A DNA stretch of 64,000 nucleotides from the NCBI RefSeq assembly GCF_047675955.1, contig NC_132925.1:70933622-70997621 (forward strand). The letters run 5' to 3'. The position numbers were made by a program, and so were the translations under genes. The notes beneath the pieces are model-generated. The model worked only from the letters and a program-made list of their open reading frames with translations. It was not told the origin of the DNA and made no database searches. This stretch comes from Chlorocebus sabaeus (lineage: Eukaryota > Chordata > Mammalia > Primates > Cercopithecidae). Within the stretch, counting starts at the first letter, position 1, and each line of letters starts with the position of its first letter. Shown piece by piece: positions 44,954 through 56,299 of the stretch.

Positions 44954-45990
44954 TTTTACTGTTGCAAAATACACATTTTTAAAACAACTTTAAGGTGTTC
45001 AATTCAGTGGTACTTAGTACAGTCACAATGTTGTACAACCATCATGACTGTCTAGTTCCAGACTGTCTTCATGACCCCAAAGGGAAAACTCATATGCTTT
45101 AAACTGCTACTCCCCATTCCCCCTCCCTCTCCTTAGCCCTGGCAATCACTAGTTTGCTTTCTGCTCTATGAATTTGCCTGTCTTGGTCATTTCATATAAA
45201 TGGAATTGTACAATATGTGGCCTTTTTATCTATCTTTTTTCTTTTTTAACTTAGCATCATGTTTTTAAGGTTCATTCATGTTGTAGCATGTATCAGTACT
45301 CAAGGTTTTTCAATCTCTGGATAATTTACTATGTGAATATATCAGATTTTATTTATTCATTCATCCATTGATAGACATTTGGGTTGTATTCACCTTTTGG
45401 CTATTTTGAGTAATGTCGCCATAAACATTCATGTATAAGTTTTTGTTTGAACGTCTGTTTTGCACCATTTTACATCCCCTCAGAAATGTATGAAGGTTCC
45501 AGTTTCTCCATGTCTTTGCCAACACTTACGTTTTCCTGTTTACAGCCATCCTCTTGCGTGTGAAGTGGTATCTCACTGTCGTTTTGATTTGCATTTTCCT
45601 AAAGACTCATGATGTTGAGCATCTTTTCATATACTTCTTGGCCATTTATGTATCTTCTTTGGAGAAATATCTATTCAAGCCATTTATAAATTGGGTTGTT
45701 TGTCCTTTTTTTTGTTATTGAGTTGTAAGAGTTTTTGATGTATTCTGGATACTAGACCCTTATCAGATATAGATTTTCCAGATATTTTCTCCCATTTTCT
45801 CTGTTGTTTTTCCACTCTTAGAAGTGTTCTTTGATACTTAAAGTTTTAAATTTTAATGAAGTCCAATTTACTTATTTGTTTTCTTTGCTTGTGTTTTTGG
45901 TGTAACATCTAAGAACTCATTGCCAAATCCAAAGTCATGAAGATTGACCCCCATACTTTTTTCTAAGACTTTTGTGGCTTTAGTTCTTAC
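44954..45990 (-). mobile_element. L1MB/MC-type insertion, 5'-truncated
   Basis: 3' UTR ('tttaaggtgttcaattcagt') through the ORF2 C-terminus to 'tctaagacttttgtggcttt'. Exact 10-bp duplication tgatttgctt at 44944-44953 and 45991-46000. Confidence 0.88.
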
Positions 45991-47120
45991 TGATTTGCTT
46001 GTGTTTAAAAGGATTTTTACATCTATTTTATGAGAGATGTTGGTCTGTAATTTTCTTTATTTTTAATGTCTTTGGTTTTCATATCAGAGTAACGCTGGCC
46101 ACATAAAATGAGGTAGTAAATGTTCCCTCCTGTTCTTTTTTTCTGGAAGAGTTTGTGTAGAATTGATATTAATTTTTCTTTAAATCTTAGGAAAAAAATC
46201 AGCAATGAAGTCTTCAGACATGTGGTTTTGTTTGTGGGAAGGTTTTAAAGTATAATTTTAATTTATTTGATATAGAGATACTCATGTTGTCAATATCTTT
46301 TGGAATGAGTTTTGGTAGTTTGTTTTTCAGGAATTTTTCAAATAAGTTATCAAACTTATGGCATGAAATTGCTCATAATATACCATTTTTCCTTTTATTA
46401 TCAATATAATCTGCAGTGATGTTTCCCTTTTTGTTGTTAATATTGGTAATACATATTTTTTCTCTTTTGTTCTTGACTAATTTGGGGAGATTTATCAACT
46501 TAATTGGCCTTCGCAAAGGGTAGACTTGTTTCATTACTTGTTTTTAATTATTTTTCTCTTTTCTTTTTCATTGCTTCATGCTGATGTTATTTTTATCCAT
46601 TTTTTGCTTTGGATTTAATTTGTTCTTCTTTATATAGTTTTAAGTTATATGGAATCTTAAGTTTCTGACTTAAGACCTTTCTTGTTTTTGAATATAAGGA
46701 CCTATTTTTATAAATTTCCCTTGGTCACTGCTTTAGATGTGTCTCACACATTTTGATATGTTCTATTTTTATTTTCACTGTATTAAAACATATTCTAAAA
46801 TACTTTTGTGATTTCTCCTTTGAGCCATGAAATATTTAGGAATGTATTGTTTACTTTTCAATAGTTTGGATTTTTCCAAATGCTGTTCTTTTATTTACTT
46901 TTAGTGTAAATCCTTTGTAGTTACAGAACCTGCCTGGTAAGCCTTTTAGGTTTTTAACATTTTTTAATATTTTAGAATATGATCTGTCTTGATGAATATT
47001 CCATATTGTACTAAAACAATTCTGATGCTTTTGGGCACACTTGTTCCATAAATACCAGCCAGTTTCTGATTATTTGTTTACTTGTTTTATCAATTACTGA
47101 GAGTCAAGTTTTAAGGTCTC

Positions 47121-47481
47121 TATATTAGTCTGTTTTCATGCTGCTGATAAAGACATACCTGAGAATGGGCAATTTACAAAATAAAGAGTTTGAATTTGAT
47201 TTACAGTTCCATGTGGCTAAGGAAGCCTCATGATCATGGTGGAAGGCAAGGATGAACAATTCCCATCTTACATTGATGGCAGCAGGCAAAGAGAGAATGA
47301 GAGAGCTTGTGCAGGGAATGCCTCTTTTAAAACCATCAGATCTCATGAGGCTTATTCACTGTCACAAGAACAGCATAGGAAAGACCTGCCCCCATGATTC
47401 AATTACCTCCCACAGGGTCCCTCCCACAATACATGGGAATCCAGGATGAGATATGGGTGGGGAAACAACCAAACCATATCA
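47121..47481 (-). repeat. THE1 LTR (3' LTR on the minus strand)
   Basis: 361 bp; 'tattagtctgttttcatgct' ... 'aacaaccaaaccatatca'. Hand alignment with the other LTR gives about 49 differences over roughly 360 positions. Confidence 0.93.
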
Positions 47482-49044
47482 TTCCACCTCTGGCCCCTCC
47501 CAATTCTCATGTCCTCATATTTCAAAACAATCATGCCTTCCCAACAGTCTCCCAAAGTCTTAACTCATTTCAGCATTAACTCAAAAGTTCACAGTCCAAT
47601 GTCTCATCTGAGACAAGGCAAGTACCTTCGCCTATAAGTCTGTAAAATCAAAAGCAAGTTACTTACTTCCTATATACAATGGGGGTACATGCATTGGGTA
47701 AATATAGTCATATCAAATGGGAGAAATTGGCCAAAACAAAGGGGCTACAGGCCCTATGCAAGTCCAAAATTCAGTGGGGCAGTCAAATTATAAAGCTTCA
47801 AAATGATATCCTTTGACTTCATGTCTCACATAAAGGTCATGGTGATGTAAGAGGTGGCCCCCACAGCCTTGGGCAGCCCCTCCCCTCTGGCTTTTTAGGG
47901 TGTAACCCCCCTCCCAGCTGCTTTCATGGGCTGGCATTGAGTGTCTGCAGCTTTTCCAGGAGCACAGTGTAAGCTGTTTGTGGATCTACCATTCTGAGGT
48001 CCTCTTCTCATAGTTCCACTAGGTGGTGCCCCAGTAGAGACTCTGTGCGGGTGCTCCAACCCCACATTTCTCTTCTTCACTGTCCTAGCAGAGGTTCTCC
48101 ATGAGGGCCCTGTCCCCTGCAGCAAACTTCTGCCTGGGTATCCAGGTGTTTCCATACATCCTTTGAAATCTAGGTAGAAGTTCTAAAACCTCAATTCTTG
48201 ACTTCTGTGCACCTGCTGGCTCAACATCATGTGGAAGTTGCCAAGGCTTGGGGCTTCAACCCTCTGAAGCAACAGCCCAAGCTGTACCTTGGCCCCTTTT
48301 AATCATGGCTGGAGCAGTTGGGATGCAGGGCACCAAGTCCCTGGACTGCACACAGCAGAGGGACCTTGGGTCTAGCCCACAAAACCGTTTTTTCTTCCTC
48401 AACCTCCAGGCCTGTGATGGGAGGGGCTGCCACAAAGGTCTCTGACATGCCCTGGAGACATTTTCCCCATTGTCTTGGTGATTAACATTCAGCTCTTTGT
48501 TACTTATGCAAATTTCTATAGCCCGGCTTGAATTTCTCCTCAGAAAATAGGATTTTCTTTTCTATTGCATTGTCAGGCTGCAAATTTTCCAAACTTTTAT
48601 GCTCTGTTTCCCTTTTAAAATTGTATGCCTTTAACAACACCCAAGTTACCTCTTAAATGCTTTGCTTCTTAGAAATTTCTTCCACTATATACACTAAATC
48701 ATCTCTCTCAAGTTTGAAGTTCCACAAATCTCTAGGGCAGGGGCAAAATGCTGCCACTCTCTTTGCTAAAACATAACAAGAGTAACTTTTCCTCTAGTTC
48801 CTGACAAGTTCCTCATCTCCATCTGAGACCATTTCAGCCTAGACTTTAGTGTTCATATCACTATCAGCATTTTGGGCAAAGCCATTCAACAAGTCTTTAG
48901 GAAGTTCCAAACTTTCCCACACTTTCCCGTCTTCTTCTGAGCCTTCTAAACTGTTCCAACCTCTGCCTGTTACCTAGTTCCAATGTCACTCCCACATTTT
49001 TGGGTATCTTTTCAGCAACACCCACTCTACTGGTACCAGTTTAC

Positions 49045-49408
49045 ACTATTAGCCTGTTTTCATGCTGCTGCTAAAGACATAACCAAGACTGGGCAATTTA
49101 TAAAAGAAAGAGGTTCAATTGGATTTACAGTTCCACATGGCTGGGGAAGCCTCACAATCATGGTGGAAGGCAAGGAGGAGCAAGTCCCGTCTTACTTGGA
49201 TGGCAGCAGGCAAAGAGAGAATGAGAGAGAGCTTGTGCAGGGGAACACTCTTTTTAAAACCATCAGATCTCATAAAATTTATTCACTGTCATGAGAACAG
49301 CACGGGAAAGACCTACCCCCATGATTCAATTACCTCCCACTGGGTCCCTCACATAATACGTGGGAATTCAAGATGAGATTTGGGTGGGGACACAGCCAAA
49401 CCATATGA
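49045..49408 (-). repeat. THE1 LTR (5' LTR on the minus strand)
   Basis: 364 bp; 'actattagcctgttttcatg' ... 'cacagccaaaccatatga'. In sense direction it precedes the internal region at 49044. Confidence 0.93.
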
Positions 49409-49839
49409 ATCTCCAACTATAATTGTGTGCTTGTCTATTTCTTTTAGTTCCATGAGTTTTTGCTCTGTGTATTTTGAAACTCTGGTATTAGATACATACC
49501 CATTTAGGATTATGTTGTTATCTTGATATATATTGACCTCTTTATGATTATGAAGTTCCTGTTTTTACTTCTAGTAATAATCCTTTTTTCTAAAGTTTAC
49601 TTTGTGATCTAATATTAATGTAGCCATTTAGAGTTACTTGTATGAGTGATTGAATGGTATATAATTTTCATTCTTTTGCTTTTAATTAATATATATATTT
49701 ATAGTTAAAGTGGGTTTCTTATAGACAGCAAATAGTTGGGTTTTGTTGCTTATTCATTCCAAAATCTCTGCCTTTCTAGTTAGTCTGTGTAGATGATTTA
49801 CATTTAACCTAATTTTTGATATGGTTAAATTGAAATCTA

Positions 49840-50164
49840 CAGTCACGTGTTGCTTAACAATGGAGATGCTTTCTAAGAAGATATTGTTAGGTAATTTTGT
49901 CATTGTGCACATATGATAGAGTATAGTTACATAAACTCAGATGTTATAGACTACTACGCACCTAGGTTATATGGTATGGGCTATTGCTTCTAAGTTACAA
50001 ACCTGGACAGCATGTTATGGTACTGATTACTGTAGGCAATTGTACACAGTGGTAAGTATTTGCATATCTAAACATAGAAAATACATAGTATTATAACCTT
50101 ATACTTCCACCATTGTATATGTGGCCTGTCATCAACAGATACATCATTATGTAGCACATGACTG
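49840..50164 (+). mobile_element. Tigger-type (TcMar) MITE
   Basis: 325 bp with inverted ends 'cagtcacgtgttgcttaaca' and 'cattatgtagcacatgactg'. Left flank TA, right flank TT (mutated). Internal 'tatagactactacgcaccta' and 'ctgattactgtaggcaattg' identify a common Tigger-related MITE; name (MER2/MER44 group) not settled. Confidence 0.88.
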
Positions 50165-50319
50165 TTGCATATTACTATTTGTTTTCTACTTCTTGTATAT
50201 ATTCTTAATTTGTTTTTCTGCCTTTTTTTGAATTCAGTTTTTATGATTCAATTTTTCTACCATTATTACTAATTATCTATACCTCCTAATTGTACTTTTT
50301 AAAAAATAGTTATTCTTGG

Positions 50320-50541
50320 GCTTTACTATCCAGTAAGGCAGGCAGTATCCCTATGTAGCTGCTTAAATTTAAATTTTGAATTAATTTACATTTAAATGCT
50401 TGAAATTTCATATCCTTAGGTAAACTAATGACATTTCAAATGTGCAGTATCCACATTTGGCTAGTGGCTACCCTATCGGACAGTATAAATATGGCACATT
50501 TTTATCTATACAGAATGTTTTCTTGGACAGTGCTACCCTGA
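50320..50541 (-). repeat. hAT MITE (ctagtggctacc / ggacagtgct class)
   Basis: 'tatccagtaaggcaggcagt', 'tttggctagtggctacccta', 'tcggacagtataaatatggc' and 'ttcttggacagtgct'. Flanking L1M sequence is continuous across it. Confidence 0.7.
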
Positions 50542-50914
50542 AGCTGAAAATATGTCACTTTGTCTTACAGTCTACCTTCAAATAATATACTACCTTAAGT
50601 ATATCATAAGTATATTCCAGCAGTGTGCTTTTATTTCATGCCTCTATCTACTGGTTTAAATTCTGTAGTATATCATTATTTTCCTTTAGACAGTAAGTTA
50701 TAGTATGAGGAGATTAAAAATAAGAAAAATATCTTTCATATTTTTATAATTTCCAACATTCATTATTTCCTTATATATATATTGAAATGTCCATGCAGTG
50801 TCATATTCCTTCTTCTCTGCCTGAAGAAATGCCTTTATTATTTCTTATTGTGCTGAGTTGCTGACAATAATTTATTTTAGCTTTTGTTGGTCTAAGAAGG
50901 TTTTCATTTTCCCT

Positions 50915-52000
50915 TTTAAAAAATTATCATACACACCAAAATATATTCTAATTTCTTTCGCTATTTCTTCTTTGACTTGATAATTATTTAGTAATTTGTT
51001 GCTTAATTTCCACATGGTTTTTCTGATTTTCTTATTATTGGTTTCTAATTTAATTAAATTGTGTTTAGATATCATATTCTTTGTGATTTTAATAGTTTTA
51101 AATTTACTGAGACTTATGATATGGTCCACAATATGGCCTATTCTTAGCTTACCACATGTGCTGAAAATAATGTGTATTCTGATGCTGTTGGTTGTACTGC
51201 TCCATAAATAGTAATTAAGTTCAGCTGGTTGATAGTTCTGCTATGATTTATGGTGCTATTGTTAATATTATCTAATAGTTATTAATAACTAATAATAGTT
51301 ATTCTATTAGTTGCAGAGAGAAGGGGGAATCTCAAACTATGGATGTGGAATGGTCTCTTTGTCCCTTTAGTTCCAACACTTTTGCTTCATGTATTTTGAA
51401 GCTTTATAGCATACACTTTCAGGCTTTCTGTATCTTTCTGTTAAACTGACCCTTTTGTTACAATGAAATGTTCCTCTTTATCCATGATAATGCATTTTGT
51501 TTGGAACTGTGTTTTATCTATTACTAATATAGTGATTCCAGTCATTTTATGCTTACTTTTTGTATGGTGTATCTTTCTTTCATCCATTTACTTTTAATTT
51601 TCCTGTTTCTCAAAGTGAACCTGTTATAGATAGCATATATTTGGGTCTTGTTTTTGTCTATTCTGACAGTCTCTACCTTTTAATTGAATTATTTAGTTTG
51701 TTACCATATATTATAATTATTAATATGTTTAGGTTTGAGTCTACTGGCTTATTTTTTTTGTTTTCTGCTTGCTGCCTCTCTTTTTATGTCCCTCCATTCC
51801 TCTGTTACTCTGCCAGTTTTGAATACTTTTTGAAATTCTACTTTAATTTTTGTACTGTATTTTGCCTTTGTTTTTAAACATAAAATTTTGGGTTGACAGT
51901 TTTTTGCTTTTTCCCTCTTAGTACTTCAAAGATCTTGCTTCATTGTCTTCTGGGTCATTTTTTCTTGCTTTCTTGTGTGAGTCTTATCATTTTTAATTGA
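50915..52000 (-). repeat. second L1M copy of the same region
   Basis: 'gtgtattctgatgctgttgg', 'aacacttttgcttcatgtat', 'tagatagcatatatttgggt' and 'attttgggttgacagttttt' repeat L1M sequence already present at 46.8-50.9 kb (compare 'caattctgatgcttttgggc' near 47020 and 'cttatagacagcaaatagtt' near 49718). Confidence 0.65.
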
Positions 52001-53129
52001 ATGCTGGACAGTATGTGTGGAACAGGAGAGTGATATAAATATTATTTATGATTTATGACAGGAAACAGGCCTATTTCTTCTGCTATCAGACCAGGAGTCG
52101 GGTCAATCTAGCCAGCAGTTAAGCTGGATTTGTTTTTGGTTGTTGCTGTCATTGCCTGGGTCCCCTACAGCCTTCCCTTGCCTTCAGCTCTGGAATGTTG
52201 CTACTTGTGGTCAATATGGGACCGGTATTACCAGAGCACTTTGTTGTTGTTGTTGTTGTTTTTGTTTGTTAAGATTTCCTGATTCACCCTCAGCTTTGAG
52301 CAAACCCTGAATACCCTGCAACATGGAGGAAGTCTGCCTCCTGGCTCTTGTCCCCTCCCCAAAGGTAGACTGGAGTTGCTTCTGGGTAAGTTGAATATCT
52401 GAATTGGGAACAAGGTATTATTTCTCGGCTCTTCTGCTTCCAAGGGTGGGGCTTTCTCAATGCTCCTGGTACTCTCTCCATGGCAGCTGAATTTTCCCTT
52501 GTTTGTGTAAGGGAACACAACAAGGTTTGTTCCCTCCCTTTGGGGAGGGAACAGGTTTCCTGCCACATTGCTCTCCCCAACATTGTGCTTTGTGCCTATT
52601 TCACAGTGACAGCTTATCCCCACTCTAAACCTACACTGCCTAGTGAGTCTCTCTGTCTTCTCTTGCCCTGTCCCCAACCTTTCTCATGAGCACCCAGTGG
52701 AGGAAATTGGAAAAGAGTGAGTACAAATTCCCCCAAATCCTGTTGTGTCAGAGGCTCCCAACTCACATACAGCCTTTAACCAATAGCTAAAAGTTGAGTT
52801 GTTTTCTGATTATCTACCTTTATAGCACCTACCTTTTCTTCCCCTGCTCTGACAAATGTCAAACAGTTAACATCCTCACATCCTTTGGAATTTAGTTCAC
52901 TTGTTCTTTGTTACTTTCTGAGGGTCGCAAAGTAGTTAAGATTTTGTACATTATTTAGCTTTTGTTGTTATGATGGGAATAGCTTTCTTTTTTGCAGCTT
53001 TTTAATATCCCAAGAACAAGTGTAGAGCCTCCTCCTATGTTTTGACTTTATTTTTATAAATTTTAGCTACACAATTTCCTTTTCACAGAGTCTATTATAG
53101 TTTTCTTCCCCTATGCCTCTGATCTTATG
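52001..53129. other. possible L1M 5' continuation, otherwise unassigned
   Basis: 'atcagaccaggagtcgggtc' and 'ccagcagttaagctg' suggest further antisense ancient LINE. Includes a (TTG)n tract at 52241-52270. The 149-codon minus frame at 52228-52677 runs through low-complexity sequence and is not called. Confidence 0.4.
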
Positions 53130-53350
53130 TTTTTATTAGAAAGGGTTTCCTACTACTAAATGAAAGAATGAAGAGAGGATCTCTCATTATTTTACATTAA
53201 AATTCTTGATTCACCTGGAGTGTATTTTGACATATAGCATTTTATATAAATTCAAATTTTTTTCTTTCCGAGTGGCTACTAGTTGATCCAATACAATTTG
53301 TTGATTAATTCATCTTTGGTCTACTGCTTCTCTCATATGTGCTATTAAAA
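53130..53350 (-). repeat. ancient L1M fragment (antisense)
   Basis: 'cacctggagtgtattttgac', 'gtggctactagttgatccaa' and 'ttcatctttggtctactgct' resemble antisense ORF2 of L1M4/ME. Confidence 0.5.
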
Positions 53351-54149
53351 AGTAAAAGGCAAGATTCAGGTTGAATGCCCAACATTTACTGATATTCCAT
53401 TTAATTGTATTTATTGGTTTTCTTTCTGATGTTGCTTGAGAGTAGAGTGTGTGGAGGGAATTTTCCTTTCCACAAGCAATGCCTCTGTGTTCATGGTCTT
53501 ATCTTTCTTTCCCTCCAGTTCAAGAGCCATTTCAAAGGAGATAATGTGTATTAAATAGTCAGTAAAATGTATTCTCTTACAGAATTTCCATCTATCTAAT
53601 GCTTGCAACAGAATGAAAGAACTCAGTAGTATTAACATACTATAAACATTTGGCCTTGTTTATAAATTCCAGGGTTTTGTTGCTATTGATCTTAGCAGGT
53701 ATTTCCAGGAGTAAACTACTTCTTCCAGAGGTTACCTTTCCAAGTACTGCCACCTCTCCTAGAACTGGAGCTTGGGAGAAGATCCCTATTTCTATTAGCC
53801 TCTCCAGTGTCTACCCCTAGGCCTAGCTTGATTGCTGTAGTTCATCTCCTGGATGAAGAAGCAAGGTCCATTTCTGTTTGGTCTCTTGCTCCAGAGGCTT
53901 TGTTTCTGAATGAAAACTACTCTTTTTACAAACATGTTGACAATATGGTTCTGATTTTAGGCTGTTGGTTACTGCTTGAGAAAGTTTCACGCTTGCTATA
54001 AGTTTTTTTATTGCTGTTTTCATCACACATTATTCCTTGTTTTCCTGTCCTTCTCACGTCTTCTTAAGCACCTCTGCTCTTAATCTTCATGTGTCAAACC
54101 AAAATTTTATTAGAAATTTAACTAAATTGTCCCCATTCCACCATTTTAA
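53351..54149. other. unassigned non-coding DNA
   Basis: No repeat recognised; no convincing frame. Confidence 0.4.
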
Positions 54150-54157
54150 TTTACGTG

Positions 54158-54748
54158 ATGTGGCATAATAAATAATGTATCTGGTTCCTGGGACAGAGCT
54201 TTGAAAACCCTTGGAATTTGCTGAGTGACAGGAGTGTCTTTGATATGCCACTGAGGTGACTCATAGTGAGTCACATCCTTACATAGCTTCAGGTGGGGGC
54301 AGGTCATCAGAAAGACCAAGCACAGGATTAGAGGGAGGGAACTTCCAATGTCTGGATGGGTAAAGGAGGGGAGCTGGAGACTGAATTTAGTCACATGGCC
54401 AGTGATATACTCAATCATGCCTAAGTAATGAAATCCTGATAAAAACTTTGGACACCAAAGCTTGGTGGAACTTCCTGATTGGTGAACACATTGATGTTTC
54501 AGGAGGGTGTCATACCCTGAATCCAAGGGGAGAGGGCATGGACACTCCATATCTAGGACCCTTCCAGACCTTGCCTGATGTGTATCTTTTATAAAAAAAT
54601 TGCAACTGTATGTATAGAGCTTTGCTGAGTTCTGTGAGTCATTCTAGTGAATTATTAAAGCTGAGGGACTTGTGGGAACTTCTGAATTTGTAGTCAAGTT
54701 GGTCAGAAGTACAGATGGCCTGACATCTAAAGTGGGGGCCGTCTTGAA
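54158..54748 (+). mobile_element. ERV LTR, 3'-truncated, family unresolved
   Basis: 'tggttcctgggacagagctt', 'gctgagtgacaggagtgtct', 'actgaatttagtcacatggc', 'taatgaaatcctgataaaaa', 'ctgagttctgtgagtcattc' and 'gtcagaagtacagatggcct' follow an ERV LTR I recognise. It ends near 54748, next to the first copy of the 36-bp direct repeat. Confidence 0.65.
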
Positions 54749-54751
54749 TAT

Positions 54752-54787
54752 TTACACAATATTCAATTAGGTTGCATAATTCCAGCT
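54752..54787. repeat. 36-bp direct repeat, copy 1
   Basis: Begins ttacacaatattcaattagg. Copy 2 at 55951-55986 differs at two positions (gcaTAatt / gcaCTatt). Confidence 0.95.
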
Positions 54788-54963
54788 GCTTATAATATCC
54801 CCTATTATAGGGGACCTTTTTGAGAATGACTGAGCTGGAGTTAATCATGACTTTTAATTTTAATGGATGCTCTCTCATATAGATGATTGAGATCAGTAGT
54901 TGTCTGGTTAACAGAAAAAGTCATTTGGAGAAGGAATTATTGTTTTAAAAAGATGAAACATGC

Positions 54964-55601
54964 AATATTATTCAGAGTTCTCTAGAGAGACAGAACCAAT
55001 AGGATGAGTGAATGGATGGATGGATGAGAGGGGATTATTAGGGGAGCTGGCTCATGTGATGATGGAAGCTGAGAAATGGCAGGCAGTCTGCAAGCTGGAA
55101 ACCCTGGGATGCTGGTAGCATACCTCAGTCCAAATCCAGCTACCCTCCTTCTACCGATCCAGATACTGGAAGTTCCAACCCTCTAATCCCGTGCTTGGTC
55201 TTTCTGATGACCTGCCCCAATCTGAAGCTATGCCATGGAACCAGAGAAGCCATTGGCGTAATTCTCAGTCCAAGGCTGAAGGGCTCTAGTGTTAAGTCCC
55301 CAGAGTCCAAAGACCAGATAGCCTGGAGTTCTGATGTCTATAGGCAGGAGAAGATGAGTGTCCCGGATCCGGGAGAGTGAGGGAGAGAATTCACTTTTCT
55401 TTTACCTTTTTGTTCTGTGTTGGCCTCCAGTGAATTGGATGGCACCCACCCACATTAATGATGGATCTTCCCTACTCAGTCCACTGACTCTGTGAGGACA
55501 TTTCCAGAGGAAGCTGGCATGTGAAACACCCAGAAGTAATAATTTACCAACTTTCTAGGTATTCCTCAATCTCCACTTGGCACCTAAAATTAACTATCAC
55601 G
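54964..55601 (-). mobile_element. MLT2-type ERVL LTR, solo
   Basis: 'cagagttctctagagagaca', 'gaaccaataggatgagtg', 'gctggctcatgtgatgatgg', 'ttggatggcacccacccaca' and 'acctaaaattaactatcac' follow a reversed MLT2 LTR. Exact 5-bp duplication catgc at 54959-54963 and 55602-55606. Terminal TG/CA are mutated. Confidence 0.85.
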
Positions 55602-56299
55602 CATGCCTTAATATTTTATTTGAACTTAATACCCATAAATGAACTCATTTACCAATCATTTGATGTAAGATCAAGGCTCTTCTTTGAACATGGATCCAAA
55701 ATCTAAATTCCATATGGTCTTGTTTCCATAAAGCTCACCTATTTTAGGTCATCCCTGAATTCCAAGTTTTCTGGTTAAAATGAAGTGTAGGCCTTAGACA
55801 CTTGTGAAGCCTTACAGAATTAAAAAAAAATCTTTATTCCTCCCTTTCATACTTATTTTGCCCATTCCTCATTTGGTTGCACTTTTTTACAATTTGCTTT
55901 TGGGTCTTTCCAAGCACTTGGATTTCTTTTTGAAGAAGTAGTTCTCTTGGTTACACAATATTCAATTAGGTTGCACTATTCCAGCTCTACAAATGATGTA
56001 AGCAGGTTTGGTAACACACAATTTTGGTGAATATGAAGCTCACCTCTTGCTCTTCCTATGTGAGAGCATTCATTATGCTGTGACATTCCGTTAGAATATT
56101 CTAGAAAGGCATTGGGTGGTTAATGGTCTTCACACCTCTGAATCCCTTTGTACATTTTAAGTTGACATCTAAACTTCTGCATTAGTAAAATTTTACTGGA
56201 ATTTCATCTTTTAACGAAATAGCTTTTGGGGAGGTGGTACTTTTGATAACACGAATTTTTAAACTGTTTTTGTTGGGTTTTAATCTGGAAATGTTTACT
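55602..56299. other. unassigned DNA with the second 36-bp direct repeat
   Basis: No interspersed repeat recognised. Contains the second 36-bp repeat copy at 55951-55986. Confidence 0.45.
55951..55986. repeat. 36-bp direct repeat, copy 2
   Basis: 34 of 36 identical to 54752-54787, same orientation, about 1.2 kb apart. Flanks of the two copies are unrelated. Confidence 0.95.

Larger units (their letters stand above)
47121..49408 (-). mobile_element. complete THE1 provirus (MaLR): LTR-internal-LTR
   Basis: LTRs at 47121-47481 and 49045-49408 with 1.56 kb internal sequence between, the size of a full THE1. 5-bp target duplication GTCTC (47116-47120) / ATCTC (49409-49413), one difference. THE1 is a non-autonomous retrovirus-like element that lacks pol. 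The internal part here has no long open frame (longest 103 codons, overlapping an LTR). Most THE1 loci are solo LTRs, so an unrecombined copy is less usual. Confidence 0.95.
44510..50914 (-). repeat. ancient L1M, antisense, host of four later insertions
   Basis: Pieces 44510-44953, 45991-47120, 49409-49839, 50165-50319 and 50542-50914 read in order through antisense ORF2 RT ('ttttctgcatctattgagat', 'tctggaagagtttgtgtaga') and further upstream L1M sequence ('atatagccat'-type 'taatgtagccatttagagtt', 'cagtctaccttcaaataata', 'ctgcctgaagaaatgccttt'). Each break coincides with a nested element. Confidence 0.75.

Noticed and set aside
52228..52677. 149-codon minus-strand frame
   Set aside because: Ends in an Asn run from a (TTG) tract, has no domain I recognise and lies in probable ancient LINE sequence.
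54146..54550. 134-codon minus-strand frame
   Set aside because: It lies within an ERV LTR on the opposite strand; LTRs commonly hold such chance frames.
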